NCBI GenBank assembly: GCA_029265815.1 | Contig: JAJUGU010000003.1 | Span: 248,001-312,000, forward strand | Source of the DNA: Anaerolineaceae bacterium | GTDB taxonomy: Bacteria; Chloroflexota; Anaerolineae; Anaerolineales; Anaerolineaceae | Direction: 5' to 3' | Length of the DNA stretch: 64,000 nucleotides | Shown here: positions 43,745-52,359 of the stretch, piece after piece | How positions within the stretch are numbered: position 1 is the stretch's first letter | Layout of the letters: every line of letters starts with the position of its first letter | Notes under the pieces: generated by a model | Told to the model about the DNA's origin: nothing | The model's input: only the letters and a program-made list of their open reading frames with translations | Database searches by the model: none | Made by a program: the position numbers and the translations under genes

Positions 43745-44965
43745 TTAAGCTGATGGACCTTGTTGAGCAGAGCGGGTGCGCTTAATGAAATCATTAATCA
43801 GTGAATTTGAGGGAGCTAATGAACCGCTCATGATCAAATAACCCGGAGCCCAGAAATCATTCTGGTCGTTATTGTTTAATAATTCTGTGAAATTTGTGTA
43901 GAGATGAGAAGTTGTCCTGCGTCGAATTTCGTTAACAGCCTCTACTGGGCTGGTATCGGCAGGCAAAGAAACCTGCCACATCATGAACAACGGGCGTATG
44001 GAAAGGCTGGTAACCCGCCATCCATTGGCAATGTGAAGTTGTGGGAGAATAAATCCCAGGCGGTCTGAGATGTCTCGCGCTAAGAATTGGTTCGGGTTAT
44101 TTGGGATCATCACACAAAAATAGTCAAACCTCACACTCCTCACTCCCAACGGAGCCGTTCCAGGGAGAGATTCGCCCAATTCAGGGGTAGATTCCTCTGT
44201 GAAAGGGGGCTCGCTGGTGATGATTTCTGATCCTTCTTCGTTTACTTCTTCAGAAGTGGGTAAGGGCGGCAATGGCGGAGGAAGGATATCAGCATTCGAT
44301 TCCGTGGGTTCTAAATCGCCAGGTATTGATACTTCGTCCAATTCATCACCCACAAGCGTAATCGGGATCCAATCTTCAGCACTGGAAGGTTGAAGCGGAG
44401 GTGGTACTACGCTGTTGACCTTGTCTTTAGTATCCAAGCTAATCGCTTCTTCGGGGTCAGGCGGCGGCATATTATCCAGTAAGTTGTTGAGATTGTTTAA
44501 TTCCGATTCGCTCAAAAAATCAGATAATTCTTCAGGCTCAAAATCATCCTGCGAGAAATCCTCATCGAAAGGTAAACCTTGATTTTCATCCAGAGATGCT
44601 TGCACATTGATGATTTCATCCAGAACAATGTCTAATTCATTTTGTGAAAATGGTTTTTGTAAAATCAGTTGTGAAGTGTGGTTAAAATCTCCTTCGGTTG
44701 TCTCAGCATTGCTTTGCGTGCAAAATCGAATGATGCGGGCATCCGGGAGAATATCAACCAGGTCGCCCAGAAAGGAGGGAAGTTGGATTTCGAGGCTTTC
44801 TTCGTCGAGGATCACGACATCTACTTTTCTCCCTGCGGCTGTACTGAGAGCATCATCTTCAGTTTCGGCAGCGTAAATTCGAAAATCACCTCTCATTTCG
44901 ATATGAGCTGTGAGCTGCCTGATAAGATCCTGGTCAGATGAAATGAGTAAGATCGTTTTTTGCAT
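43745..44965 (-). CDS. Receiver domain fused to an inactive IS200/Y1 transposase-like domain
   Basis: 406 residues. Residues 1-120 form a receiver-like domain (TILLISSDQDLIRQL) with Asp54 (VVILDEE) and Lys104 (LQKPF). Residues 125-275 are acidic, Pro-rich and disordered. Residues about 278-398 resemble the Y1 transposase (IS200/IS605 TnpA) fold: IANGWRVTSLSIRPLFMMWQ in place of the GWEI...MPDHVHLLV segment, then SPVEAVNEIRRRTTSHLYTN, FWAPGYLIMSGS and NSLINDFIKRTR. The HUH histidines and the nucleophilic Tyr (here Phe393) are lost, so it cannot be a transposase. Probably an exapted DNA- or RNA-binding domain under receiver control. Co-directional with polA, 24 bases upstream. Confidence 0.7.
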   Translation of the reverse strand: MQKTILLISSDQDLIRQLTAHIEMRGDFRIYAAETEDDALSTAAGRKVDVVILDEESLEIQLPSFLGDLVDILPDARIIRFCTQSNAETTEGDFNHTSQLILQKPFSQNELDIVLDEIINVQASLDENQGLPFDEDFSQDDFEPEELSDFLSESELNNLNNLLDNMPPPDPEEAISLDTKDKVNSVVPPPLQPSSAEDWIPITLVGDELDEVSIPGDLEPTESNADILPPPLPPLPTSEEVNEEGSEIITSEPPFTEESTPELGESLPGTAPLGVRSVRFDYFCVMIPNNPNQFLARDISDRLGFILPQLHIANGWRVTSLSIRPLFMMWQVSLPADTSPVEAVNEIRRRTTSHLYTNFTELLNNNDQNDFWAPGYLIMSGSLAPSNSLINDFIKRTRSAQQGPSA

Positions 44966-45048
44966 ATAAAAAGTGTATCACGTGCTTAAATCACACGCAA
45001 GCGAATCGATTTTAATCATCAAAAATACTCCACAAGCATGAGAAGGTG

Positions 45049-45057
45049 TGGCATAAT
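45049..45057 (+). promoter_or_regulatory. Extended -10-like promoter of wecC
   Basis: TGGCATAAT (TG-N-CATAAT) lies 26 bases before the wecC ATG, with GAGG as ribosome binding site in between. The -35 region is weak. Confidence 0.4.
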
Positions 45058-45083
45058 CATTTTCAACTTGAATCGAGGTAATC

Positions 45084-46370
45084 ATGGAATTCAATCAGAT
45101 TTGCATTATCGGACTTGGTTATATCGGATTGCCAACGGCAAGCACCTTCGCTAGCCACGGTTTGAAAGTCATTGGTGTTGACCGTAATCAAGAAGTCATC
45201 AAGAGCTTACGGAATGGAAAAGCACATATCTATGAACCGGGATTGGGAGAAATTGTTGAAAAGGTTCTCCGTGAAGGGAATCTTCAAGTTTCTGAAAAAC
45301 CAGTTGAGGCAGATGCCTTTATCATTGCCGTTCCCACTCCTTTTTATGATGATAAGAAAGCCGATTTGAGCTATGTGCGTTCCGCTGCAGAATCTGTGGT
45401 TCCCGTGCTGCGAAAAGGCAACCTGGTCGTGCTTGAATCTACCTCGCCACCACTGACCACCCGCGATGTCGTCAAACCAATCCTTGAAAGGTCAGGGCTA
45501 AAGGCAGGTGAAGATTTTAAACTGGTTTATTCTCCAGAACGCGTTTTGCCCGGTCAGATTCTAAAAGAACTTGTAGAAAATGCGCGCGTAATCGGAGGTA
45601 TTGATCAAGCGTCTGCCGAAGCCGGGCGCGATCTATATTCCATTTTTGTCAAAGGCGAGATCGTACTGACTGACGCCACCACGTCAGAAATGGTCAAACT
45701 GATGGAGAATACGTATCGTGATGTGAATATCGCCATCGCTAACGAGTTCTCACGACTGGCTGAACGTTTTGGTGTAGATGTATGGGAGGCAATTTCGATT
45801 GCGAACCGGCACCCAAGGGTAAAAATTCTGAATCCTGGCCCAGGTGTTGGCGGGCATTGCATCAGCGTCGACCCCTGGTTTTTTGTCGAGTCTGCTCCCG
45901 ATCTTACACCGCTTATTCATACAGCGCGCAAAGTAAATGATTCGCAACCGGATTTTGTAGTTACACTATTCACAGAAGTAGTGGGCAGTTTAAAAGGAAA
46001 ACGAGTATCGATTTTAGGGTTGGCTTACAAGCCAGACGTAGATGACCTGCGTGAAAGTCCGGCTGTAGAAATTGCCCGGCATCTAGTCGAAGAAGGTGCT
46101 CTGGTAACGGCGTTCGAACCATTTAAGACAGATTTTAAAATTGAGAATGTACGGATGGCCAAGACACTTGAAGAGGGTCTAGAAAATGCAGACGCTGTTC
46201 TCCTGCTGGTCGCGCACACTCAATTCAAGAATCTTGATCCAATTGTGATTTCGGGCTACACAACAGCAAGAATCGTAATCGATGCCGTGAATGTTTGGAA
46301 TATCGAATCCTGGAAAAAAGCAGGGTTTAATATTGTAAGACTGGGTGACAGAAAAAATCGAGCCCTATGA
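45084..46370 (+). CDS. wecC: UDP-N-acetyl-D-mannosaminuronic acid dehydrogenase type nucleotide-sugar dehydrogenase
   Basis: 428 residues of the UDP-glucose/GDP-mannose dehydrogenase family, WecC branch. NAD-binding GLGYIGLPTASTFASHG is at residues 10-26, the catalytic Cys is in NPGPGVGGHCISVDPWFFV (about residue 258), and the C-terminal UDP-binding domain has LGLAYKPDVDDLRESPA. It oxidises UDP-ManNAc to UDP-ManNAcA using NAD. The neighbouring wecB gene overlaps its stop by 4 bases, so the pair makes UDP-ManNAcA from UDP-GlcNAc, a precursor for surface polysaccharide. Confidence 0.93.
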   Translation: MEFNQICIIGLGYIGLPTASTFASHGLKVIGVDRNQEVIKSLRNGKAHIYEPGLGEIVEKVLREGNLQVSEKPVEADAFIIAVPTPFYDDKKADLSYVRSAAESVVPVLRKGNLVVLESTSPPLTTRDVVKPILERSGLKAGEDFKLVYSPERVLPGQILKELVENARVIGGIDQASAEAGRDLYSIFVKGEIVLTDATTSEMVKLMENTYRDVNIAIANEFSRLAERFGVDVWEAISIANRHPRVKILNPGPGVGGHCISVDPWFFVESAPDLTPLIHTARKVNDSQPDFVVTLFTEVVGSLKGKRVSILGLAYKPDVDDLRESPAVEIARHLVEEGALVTAFEPFKTDFKIENVRMAKTLEEGLENADAVLLLVAHTQFKNLDPIVISGYTTARIVIDAVNVWNIESWKKAGFNIVRLGDRKNRAL

Positions 46371-47512
46371 AAAAACCGATCCGAGTTCTTTCCATTTTTG
46401 GAACGCGTCCCGAGGCTGTAAAAATGGCCCCGGTGGTAAAGACATTACAGGAAACCACAGGCATTGAGTCGCGGGTATGCGTTACAGCACAACATCGAGA
46501 AATGCTCGATCAGGTTCTGACACAATTTAAAATCAAGCCTCATCACGATTTAAATCTGATGAGACCTGACCAATCTCTGTCAGGTCTGACCGCAGAAATT
46601 TTGACCCATCTTGAACCAGTGTTGGCTTCAGAGCACCCAGATTGGGTACTTGTGCAGGGTGATACCACCACGGTGATGACAGCATCTCTTGCAGCTTTTT
46701 ACCGTGGCATAAAAGTTGGGCATGTCGAGGCAGGATTGCGGACTGGGGATAAACGGCAGCCTTTTCCAGAAGAAATCAACCGCCGGATTACCGGGGTGAT
46801 CGCTGATCTACATTTTGCTCCAACTGAATTCAACCGTCAAAACCTGCTGCGTGAAGGAATTCGTGACGAGTGCATCAAAGTGACTGGCAATACCGTAATC
46901 GATGCCCTGCAGCAGATCTCTCAGTTTCCTCCTCCGTCGCAGGTTGCGGAGTGGTTGGATAGATGGGGTGTTCAATCAGGTGAGAGACGCCTGATTCTGG
47001 TCACTGCTCACCGGCGTGAAAATTTTGGCGAACCAATCCGAAATATCTGTCACGGGCTGCGATTGCTGGCCAAGCGATATGGTGATTCCATTCGTATCCT
47101 TTACCCGGTTCACCTTAATCCTAACATCCAGGAACCCGTGTATGATCTATTAAAAAATATTGATCAGGTGATATTGACCGCACCAGTGGATTATCTCTCT
47201 TTGGTTCACCTGATGAAAGCTTCAATGATCGTGTTAACAGATTCGGGTGGCATTCAGGAAGAGGCTACTGGTTTAGGCAAACCAACACTGGTGTTGCGGA
47301 AAAAGACTGAAAGGCCAGAAGGTGTAGAAGCTGGAGTCTTGAAATTGGTAGGATCCGATCCTGATCTCATTCTTTATGAGGCTTCACGCCTGTTGGATGA
47401 TGAAAAGGCTTATGCTGATATGGCTCATGTTGTAAATCCGTTTGGAGATGGTCATGCGGCAGTCAGGATCGTTCGTGCCATTCTCGATTACCAGCATGAA
47501 ATTGCAAGTTGA
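46367..47512 (+). CDS. wecB: UDP-N-acetylglucosamine 2-epimerase (non-hydrolysing)
   Basis: 381 residues of the GT-B-fold epimerase family converting UDP-GlcNAc to UDP-ManNAc. Clear motifs: LSIFGTRPEAVKMAPVV at the start, QHREMLDQVL, VQGDTTTVM, VGHVEAGLRTGDK, FPEEINRR, and TDSGGIQEEATGLGKPTLVLR near residue 290. ATG overlaps the wecC stop by 4 bases. It is followed after 21 bases by a glycosyltransferase gene, so the three form a small glycan operon. Confidence 0.96.
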   Translation: MKKPIRVLSIFGTRPEAVKMAPVVKTLQETTGIESRVCVTAQHREMLDQVLTQFKIKPHHDLNLMRPDQSLSGLTAEILTHLEPVLASEHPDWVLVQGDTTTVMTASLAAFYRGIKVGHVEAGLRTGDKRQPFPEEINRRITGVIADLHFAPTEFNRQNLLREGIRDECIKVTGNTVIDALQQISQFPPPSQVAEWLDRWGVQSGERRLILVTAHRRENFGEPIRNICHGLRLLAKRYGDSIRILYPVHLNPNIQEPVYDLLKNIDQVILTAPVDYLSLVHLMKASMIVLTDSGGIQEEATGLGKPTLVLRKKTERPEGVEAGVLKLVGSDPDLILYEASRLLDDEKAYADMAHVVNPFGDGHAAVRIVRAILDYQHEIAS

Positions 47513-47533
47513 TAGACCTGTTCTAGGACTGGA

Positions 47534-48556
47534 ATGACCGTAGAAAACAATCGTATCTGCATCTTACCTCATAAACTGGGTTTAGGCGGTCCAGCATCTT
47601 TCAAGTCATCCCTAATCCGCATCCTTATCACAAGGGGCATTACCATTACCCATGATCCGCTTGACCCTGCGGTATCGGCCATTCTGTTGATCGGCGGCGC
47701 GCAGCATCCGCAGTGTGTATTCCGCGCTCAACGTTTAGGCGTTAGGGTAGTACAACGCCTGAATGGTATGAATTGGGTCCATAGAAAAAAGTTCACCGGG
47801 ATCCGCCATTTCATCAAGGCTGAATATGGCAATTTTTTATTGTCGAGTATCAGAAAAAAAGCTGACCGAATCATTTACCAGAGTGAATTTTCACGCAGCT
47901 GGTGGGAACGGGTCTATGGTAAATTAGCCGTTCCTCAGACCGTGATTCATAACGGAGTTGATCTTGATCGATTTTCACCTGAAAATTCACATCCACCAAT
48001 CGATCATTACAGAGTTTTAATGGTAGAAGGACATCTTGGCGGCGGTTATGAACAGGGATTAATTACCGGCGTCCAACTTGTGCGCTTACTTAATCAACGT
48101 ATGGACAGGCGGGTGGAATTAATGGTCGTTGGAGATGTTCCACAGAGCCTGCGTAATCAGGTTGATTCTTTCGGAGAGAAGGTTAGCTGGTGCGGGGTGG
48201 TGAAGCGTGAGATGATCCCTGAAATTGACCGCTCGGCGCATTTATTTTTTTCATCTGACCTGAACGCTGCCTGTCCAAATTCGGTGATCGAAGCCATGGC
48301 CTGTGGCTTGCCAGTAATTGCCTTTGATACGGGAGCAATGAAAGAACTGGTCCCTCTGCAGGCAGGCCGGATTGCCAGTTATGGCGGGAACGTCTGGAAT
48401 CTTGATCAGCCTGATATTTACGCACTCGCTGATGCAGCAAGTGAAGTTCTGCTGGTTAGAGATAAACTAAGTGTTGGGGCTCGACAGCAGGCAGAAAAAG
48501 CTCATGATGAACAAAAGGTAGCAGATCGTTATCTTGATGTTCTGCTTGGAGAATAA
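47534..48556 (+). CDS. Glycosyltransferase, GT4-type
   Basis: 340 residues of the GT-B retaining glycosyltransferase family 4. The acceptor-side N-terminus has LGLGGPASFKSSL; HNGVDLDRFSP (about 139-149) marks the domain link; the donor side has SSDLNAACPNSVIEAMACGLPVIAF with the E-x7-E motif region. The N-terminal LLIGGAQHPQCVFRAQRLG and VVQRLNGMNW are seen in poorly characterised surface-glycan enzymes. It probably transfers a sugar, perhaps ManNAcA made by the two upstream enzymes (inference). Confidence 0.87.
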   Translation: MTVENNRICILPHKLGLGGPASFKSSLIRILITRGITITHDPLDPAVSAILLIGGAQHPQCVFRAQRLGVRVVQRLNGMNWVHRKKFTGIRHFIKAEYGNFLLSSIRKKADRIIYQSEFSRSWWERVYGKLAVPQTVIHNGVDLDRFSPENSHPPIDHYRVLMVEGHLGGGYEQGLITGVQLVRLLNQRMDRRVELMVVGDVPQSLRNQVDSFGEKVSWCGVVKREMIPEIDRSAHLFFSSDLNAACPNSVIEAMACGLPVIAFDTGAMKELVPLQAGRIASYGGNVWNLDQPDIYALADAASEVLLVRDKLSVGARQQAEKAHDEQKVADRYLDVLLGE

Positions 48557-48593
48557 TTTGAGTTACACGATGGGGTATAACAAAAGCAGAACT

Positions 48594-48920
48594 TTAGGTC
48601 TTGTTTTGTTTTCTGTCACGTAATAATTCAATTGCTGTACCCACTAAAATAATCACTACGACTGATGATACAGCAATAATCACGCCTGTTGCCTGTACAT
48701 ATTCAGGGGATGAAACCGCGATTGGTGATGCGAGGGGATTAACCTGTTCGCTAACCACTGGAGTGGGTGTTATAAGATATACAGATGCATCAGGTTTAGG
48801 TCCGCTAAGATAGATAGCAAGGATCAACACAGCAATAACCAGCAAGATGAGAAATATGCGTCCTCCCCAGTTAGGATCCTTGGTTAAGGCTGCCCAGATG
48901 TTCTTAAGAAATGCTTTCAT
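48594..48920 (-). CDS. Small hypothetical membrane protein
   Basis: 108 residues with two predicted membrane spans (IFLILLVIAVLILAIYL and VIIAVSSVVVIILVGTAIEL) joined by a Ser/Pro-rich loop of about 40 residues. No family is recognised. It is co-directional with, and 13 bases downstream of, the sugar-binding lipoprotein gene, and may be its membrane partner or simply the end of the operon. Confidence 0.65.
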   Translation of the reverse strand: MKAFLKNIWAALTKDPNWGGRIFLILLVIAVLILAIYLSGPKPDASVYLITPTPVVSEQVNPLASPIAVSSPEYVQATGVIIAVSSVVVIILVGTAIELLRDRKQNKT

Positions 48921-48933
48921 TGGTTTCCTCTGC

Positions 48934-50247
48934 TTATTCAGTAAGTTCCTTAATGATTGCGTTCGAGGCCTGAATATAACTGATCTGTTTACGGATTAAA
49001 CCCTTTGATGCATCGCTCAATAACGTCCCCAGAGCATTGATAATATTATTGGATGGAATCAGGTGAGCTGATTCTGCAATCGGGTTTAAGATATTTGTCA
49101 ATCGCTGATCGCTCCAGCTAGAAAGTACAGTCTTGCTCACTGGCAAGACACCAGCTGCTTCACTCCATTCTTTATTAAACTCAGGGTCGATAAGATACTC
49201 AGCTAGTTTTAGATGTGCGGTGTATCTTTCAGATGATGTTTGAGGGAATGCCAGTACCCAACCGTCAGCAAAGGTCATGGTCTGGTTTTCCACTACTGGT
49301 AGTGAGGCGATGGTCAGGTTATCCGGTTTTTCAAGCAGGTATTGAGAAGACCAAACGATGGCGTAGGCCGCGCTTGAATCAATAAGGGCTTGTTGCGATT
49401 GCTCAAATGTTGTAAATTCGGTCAGCCAATATGGGAAGACGTTAGCGGTTGTTCCATCTGCAATGATTTGAAAACTGCGCTGCAGGGAGATTTCATCGAG
49501 CATAACGTCTTCTTCCTCTCCTGAAATCACACCTCCAACCTGCTGATAGAGCAGGAGGGGGATTAATGCCTTTGGATCGGCTACTGGAAAGGCAAGAATC
49601 GCTTGCTGCTGAAAAATATCACGCCAGTTCATCGGCGGATACCCAATTTGTAAAGGTTTGAATTCTAAAACCAGTGCATTTCCTGCAAATGGCACCCCAT
49701 AATTGGCTTCTCTGGTCTTTCCCATGTCTCTGGCGTAAGGAAATAAATCTTCAAAATCAATTTCCAGATCTGCTGGTTCAAGCGGAAAGAGCAATCCATT
49801 CTGTGCCGCGCTCTCAAGATCTGACCGCGATAAAATAACAATACCGGGCAGAATGGAAGGAGCAGCTGCGCTTGCTGTGGTTAATGAGTCCAGCATTCCT
49901 CCAGAGCCGGTTTCCATTTTGACTCTTACGTTCACCGAAATACCCGGGTTATCAGAGCTAAATTTTTCAAGCTGTGCCTTGAGTAAATCACCTGCGGGGG
50001 TTCCATTGTTTGGGTCGAATTGTGGAGGAAGCCATATCGAAAGTACATCCTCTGAATTCGGAACTTGAGATGGTACTGGTGTGGTCGAAAGAACCATCGT
50101 TGGTGTCGTTGTCGCCTTAAGTGAGGATGTTGGTTCTATGTTGGGATTTAAGAATGAAAATTGTGTTAAAACTTTCTGGCAGCCAGATATTGACATAACG
50201 ATCAGGCTCATCGATAAAACTGCCAGAAGTGCATATTTCTTGATCAT
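48934..50247 (-). CDS. ABC transporter sugar-type binding lipoprotein (orphan)
   Basis: 437 residues. The signal peptide (ALLAVLSMSLIVMSI) ends in the lipobox SISGC. A Thr/Ser/Pro spacer precedes an SBP_bac_8-type domain: DVLSIWLPPQFDPN, LLFPLEPADLEIDFEDLFP, GVPFAGNALVLEF and WVLAFPQTSSERYTAHLKLA. Permease and ATPase genes are absent nearby, so it either works with distant subunits or has another role. It starts 2 bases downstream of the first M42 peptidase gene (50250-51245), with which it is probably co-transcribed. Confidence 0.85.
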   Translation of the reverse strand: MIKKYALLAVLSMSLIVMSISGCQKVLTQFSFLNPNIEPTSSLKATTTPTMVLSTTPVPSQVPNSEDVLSIWLPPQFDPNNGTPAGDLLKAQLEKFSSDNPGISVNVRVKMETGSGGMLDSLTTASAAAPSILPGIVILSRSDLESAAQNGLLFPLEPADLEIDFEDLFPYARDMGKTREANYGVPFAGNALVLEFKPLQIGYPPMNWRDIFQQQAILAFPVADPKALIPLLLYQQVGGVISGEEEDVMLDEISLQRSFQIIADGTTANVFPYWLTEFTTFEQSQQALIDSSAAYAIVWSSQYLLEKPDNLTIASLPVVENQTMTFADGWVLAFPQTSSERYTAHLKLAEYLIDPEFNKEWSEAAGVLPVSKTVLSSWSDQRLTNILNPIAESAHLIPSNNIINALGTLLSDASKGLIRKQISYIQASNAIIKELTE

Positions 50248-50249
50248 AT

Positions 50250-51245
50250 TCAGCCAAGCGAAACAGGGTTGGTTAACAATCTGACCATCAAAGCAATCAT
50301 ATTTTGATAATCGTTCATATTAATCATCTCTGAAGGAGAATGAACATAGCGACATGGGATAGATAGAGCTCCAGAAGCGATACCGCTCCTTGTCATTTGA
50401 ATGGAACGAGCGTCTGTTGAACCCACATCCAGGATTTCAAGTTGATATGGCACTCTTATCTTTTTGGCACCATCGATCATCCAATTCACAACACCCGGAT
50501 CAGATATAAAATTGACGTCGCGCACCTTGATCGCTGGACCTTTACCGAGATCGCATTGCATTTTTGTGCCAAGGATGTGGCTGGCTGGGGTAACATCTAA
50601 TGCGAATCCAAGATCTGCTTCAATCCCAAACGCGGCAGTCAGTGCGCCTCTAGATCCAACTTCTTCCTGTGTACTAAACACGAAAATCAATTCATGTGGA
50701 GTAGTCTTGATCTGCTTGATGGTTTCAATTAACAATGCACAGGCTGCACGATTATCAAGTGCTTTTGAAACGATGTTTAAGCCGTAATCAGCAAATTCTC
50801 CTTCAAAAACTGCAAGATCACCGATCTTTACAGGGCAGTCTTTATCGCTTGCCGCTCCAACATCAATAAAGAACTTCTCGAACTTTGGAATTTTCGTAAT
50901 GTCTTCAGGTTTTTCATTGTTAACCACACCGCGTGTACCGTTCAGAAACACTACCCGGCTGCCTGGCAGAAAACGGGGAAAAACAGTACCGATATTGCTA
51001 AAACGAACGAGGCCATTCTTCTCGACATGACTAACAATGACTCCAATTTCATCCATGTGGGCAGCTACCAGGATGCTCAATCCGTTCCTGTTTTTTTCAC
51101 CCACTCGAACGATGAGGTTGCCCAGTGTGTCAACCTGGATGTTAGAAGCATAAGATTTCAACTCTTCGCGGATCACATTTCGTACAGCAGATTCATATCC
51201 GGAAGGCCCAGCGGTTTGTGTGAATTTTCTGATTAATTCTTTCAT
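50250..51245 (-). CDS. M42 family metallo-aminopeptidase (1 of 3)
   Basis: About 331 residues of the M42 glutamyl-aminopeptidase/TET family, dinuclear zinc or cobalt enzymes that trim peptides. Metal and catalytic motifs: AAHMDEIGVIV (His and Asp), KALDNRAACALL (Asp), STQEEVGSRGALTA (catalytic Glu pair) and ALDVTPASH; HSPSEMINMNDYQN near the end holds the last His. ATG 51245 is chosen, with GAGGAA upstream; the frame is open for 20 more codons. First gene downstream of two paralogues in tandem. Confidence 0.93.
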   Translation of the reverse strand: MKELIRKFTQTAGPSGYESAVRNVIREELKSYASNIQVDTLGNLIVRVGEKNRNGLSILVAAHMDEIGVIVSHVEKNGLVRFSNIGTVFPRFLPGSRVVFLNGTRGVVNNEKPEDITKIPKFEKFFIDVGAASDKDCPVKIGDLAVFEGEFADYGLNIVSKALDNRAACALLIETIKQIKTTPHELIFVFSTQEEVGSRGALTAAFGIEADLGFALDVTPASHILGTKMQCDLGKGPAIKVRDVNFISDPGVVNWMIDGAKKIRVPYQLEILDVGSTDARSIQMTRSGIASGALSIPCRYVHSPSEMINMNDYQNMIALMVRLLTNPVSLG

Positions 51246-51270
51246 AATGATTCCTCTATAATGAAGGGTT

Positions 51271-52359
51271 TCATCTTTCTTCAGCCAGGATCGATCGATC
51301 GACATTGTTAAGAATTGCTTCTAGCAACGCAAGGGTATTTTCCCAGTCTTTGACTTTAGCATGTAGGATTGACGAATGAGCGTATCTTCCAGGAACAGAA
51401 ATCGATACTGCTGGAACCCCGGTGCGAGTTAAATGAATGGCTCCAGCATCCGTTCCACCACCACCAGGCTGTCTGAACTGGAATGGGATGTGATTTTCTT
51501 CGGCGATTTTTGTAAGAAACCGAATCAAACGCGGATCGGATAGTGTTCCAGCATCAGCAATATAAATGGCCGGGCCAAATCCCAGCCTGCAGTTGTAACG
51601 CGAATTTTCAACACCGGGTTCATATGCTGGAAAATCAAAGGCGGGGGTCGAATCAACCACAAAAGCCAGATCCGGATTGAAATTATAAGCGGCCACACGT
51701 GCGCCGCGCAGCCCGATCTCTTCCTGAACGGTAAAGGCAAAAAGGATTTCCAAATGATCAGCCTTTTTTTTCGTCAGTTCGATTAAAGATGCGACACCAA
51801 GCCGGTCATCAAGAGCCTTTCCGAAAAGACTGTCACCACTTAATTGAAACCTGGTGGCAAAGGTGGCGAAATCTCCAATTTTCAACCTGCCTGAATTGGC
51901 AGGGCTGACATCAATGCGCAGGCTATCCATTGGAACCGGATGGCATTTTTCTTCGGCACTTGCCAGATGAATTGGTTTTGCTCCAATCACACCAGCGATG
52001 TGATCTTTACCAGCGACGACAGGTTTGGCAACCAGTTGTCTTTCATCTATCCCACCGACAGGTTCAAAAGCAAAGATTCCCTTATCATCCTCTCCCACCA
52101 GCATGAAGCCAACTTCATCCATGTGGGCGGCAAACATCACGCGCAGGGCATTCTTGATAGATGCATGTTTTACAGCCAGCACATTGCCCATCGCGTCAAC
52201 ATTGTATTCATCCACGTAAGGTTTGATCTCTTCAATGACGATTTCACGCACTTCGTCCTCACAGCCAGATACACCAACTGCGTTGCTGAGCTTTTCGAGC
52301 AGAGCGAGTTTGGCTTTATTAATCTTTAGCCTGGATGTTAATATCTTTTCGGATGTCAT
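51271..52359 (-). CDS. M42 family metallo-aminopeptidase (2 of 3)
   Basis: 362 residues, M42 family. Motifs in order: AAHMDEVGFMLVG, GKALDDRLGVASLIEL, TVQEEIGLRGARVAA (Glu pair), FVVDSTPAFDFP and GGGTDAGAIHL, with AHSSILHAKVKDWENT near the C-terminus. The insertion after strand 1 (IAGVIGAKPIHLAS) is the usual apical dimer-contact region. It overlaps the third paralogue's stop by 4 bases. The clear divergence among the three suggests different substrate ranges or hetero-oligomers. Confidence 0.94.
   Translation of the reverse strand: MTSEKILTSRLKINKAKLALLEKLSNAVGVSGCEDEVREIVIEEIKPYVDEYNVDAMGNVLAVKHASIKNALRVMFAAHMDEVGFMLVGEDDKGIFAFEPVGGIDERQLVAKPVVAGKDHIAGVIGAKPIHLASAEEKCHPVPMDSLRIDVSPANSGRLKIGDFATFATRFQLSGDSLFGKALDDRLGVASLIELTKKKADHLEILFAFTVQEEIGLRGARVAAYNFNPDLAFVVDSTPAFDFPAYEPGVENSRYNCRLGFGPAIYIADAGTLSDPRLIRFLTKIAEENHIPFQFRQPGGGGTDAGAIHLTRTGVPAVSISVPGRYAHSSILHAKVKDWENTLALLEAILNNVDRSILAEER

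Noticed and set aside
43745-44965. Active IS200/IS605 element
   Set aside because: Catalytic His and Tyr residues are absent, the domain is fused to a receiver, and no flanking hairpins typical of such elements were seen.
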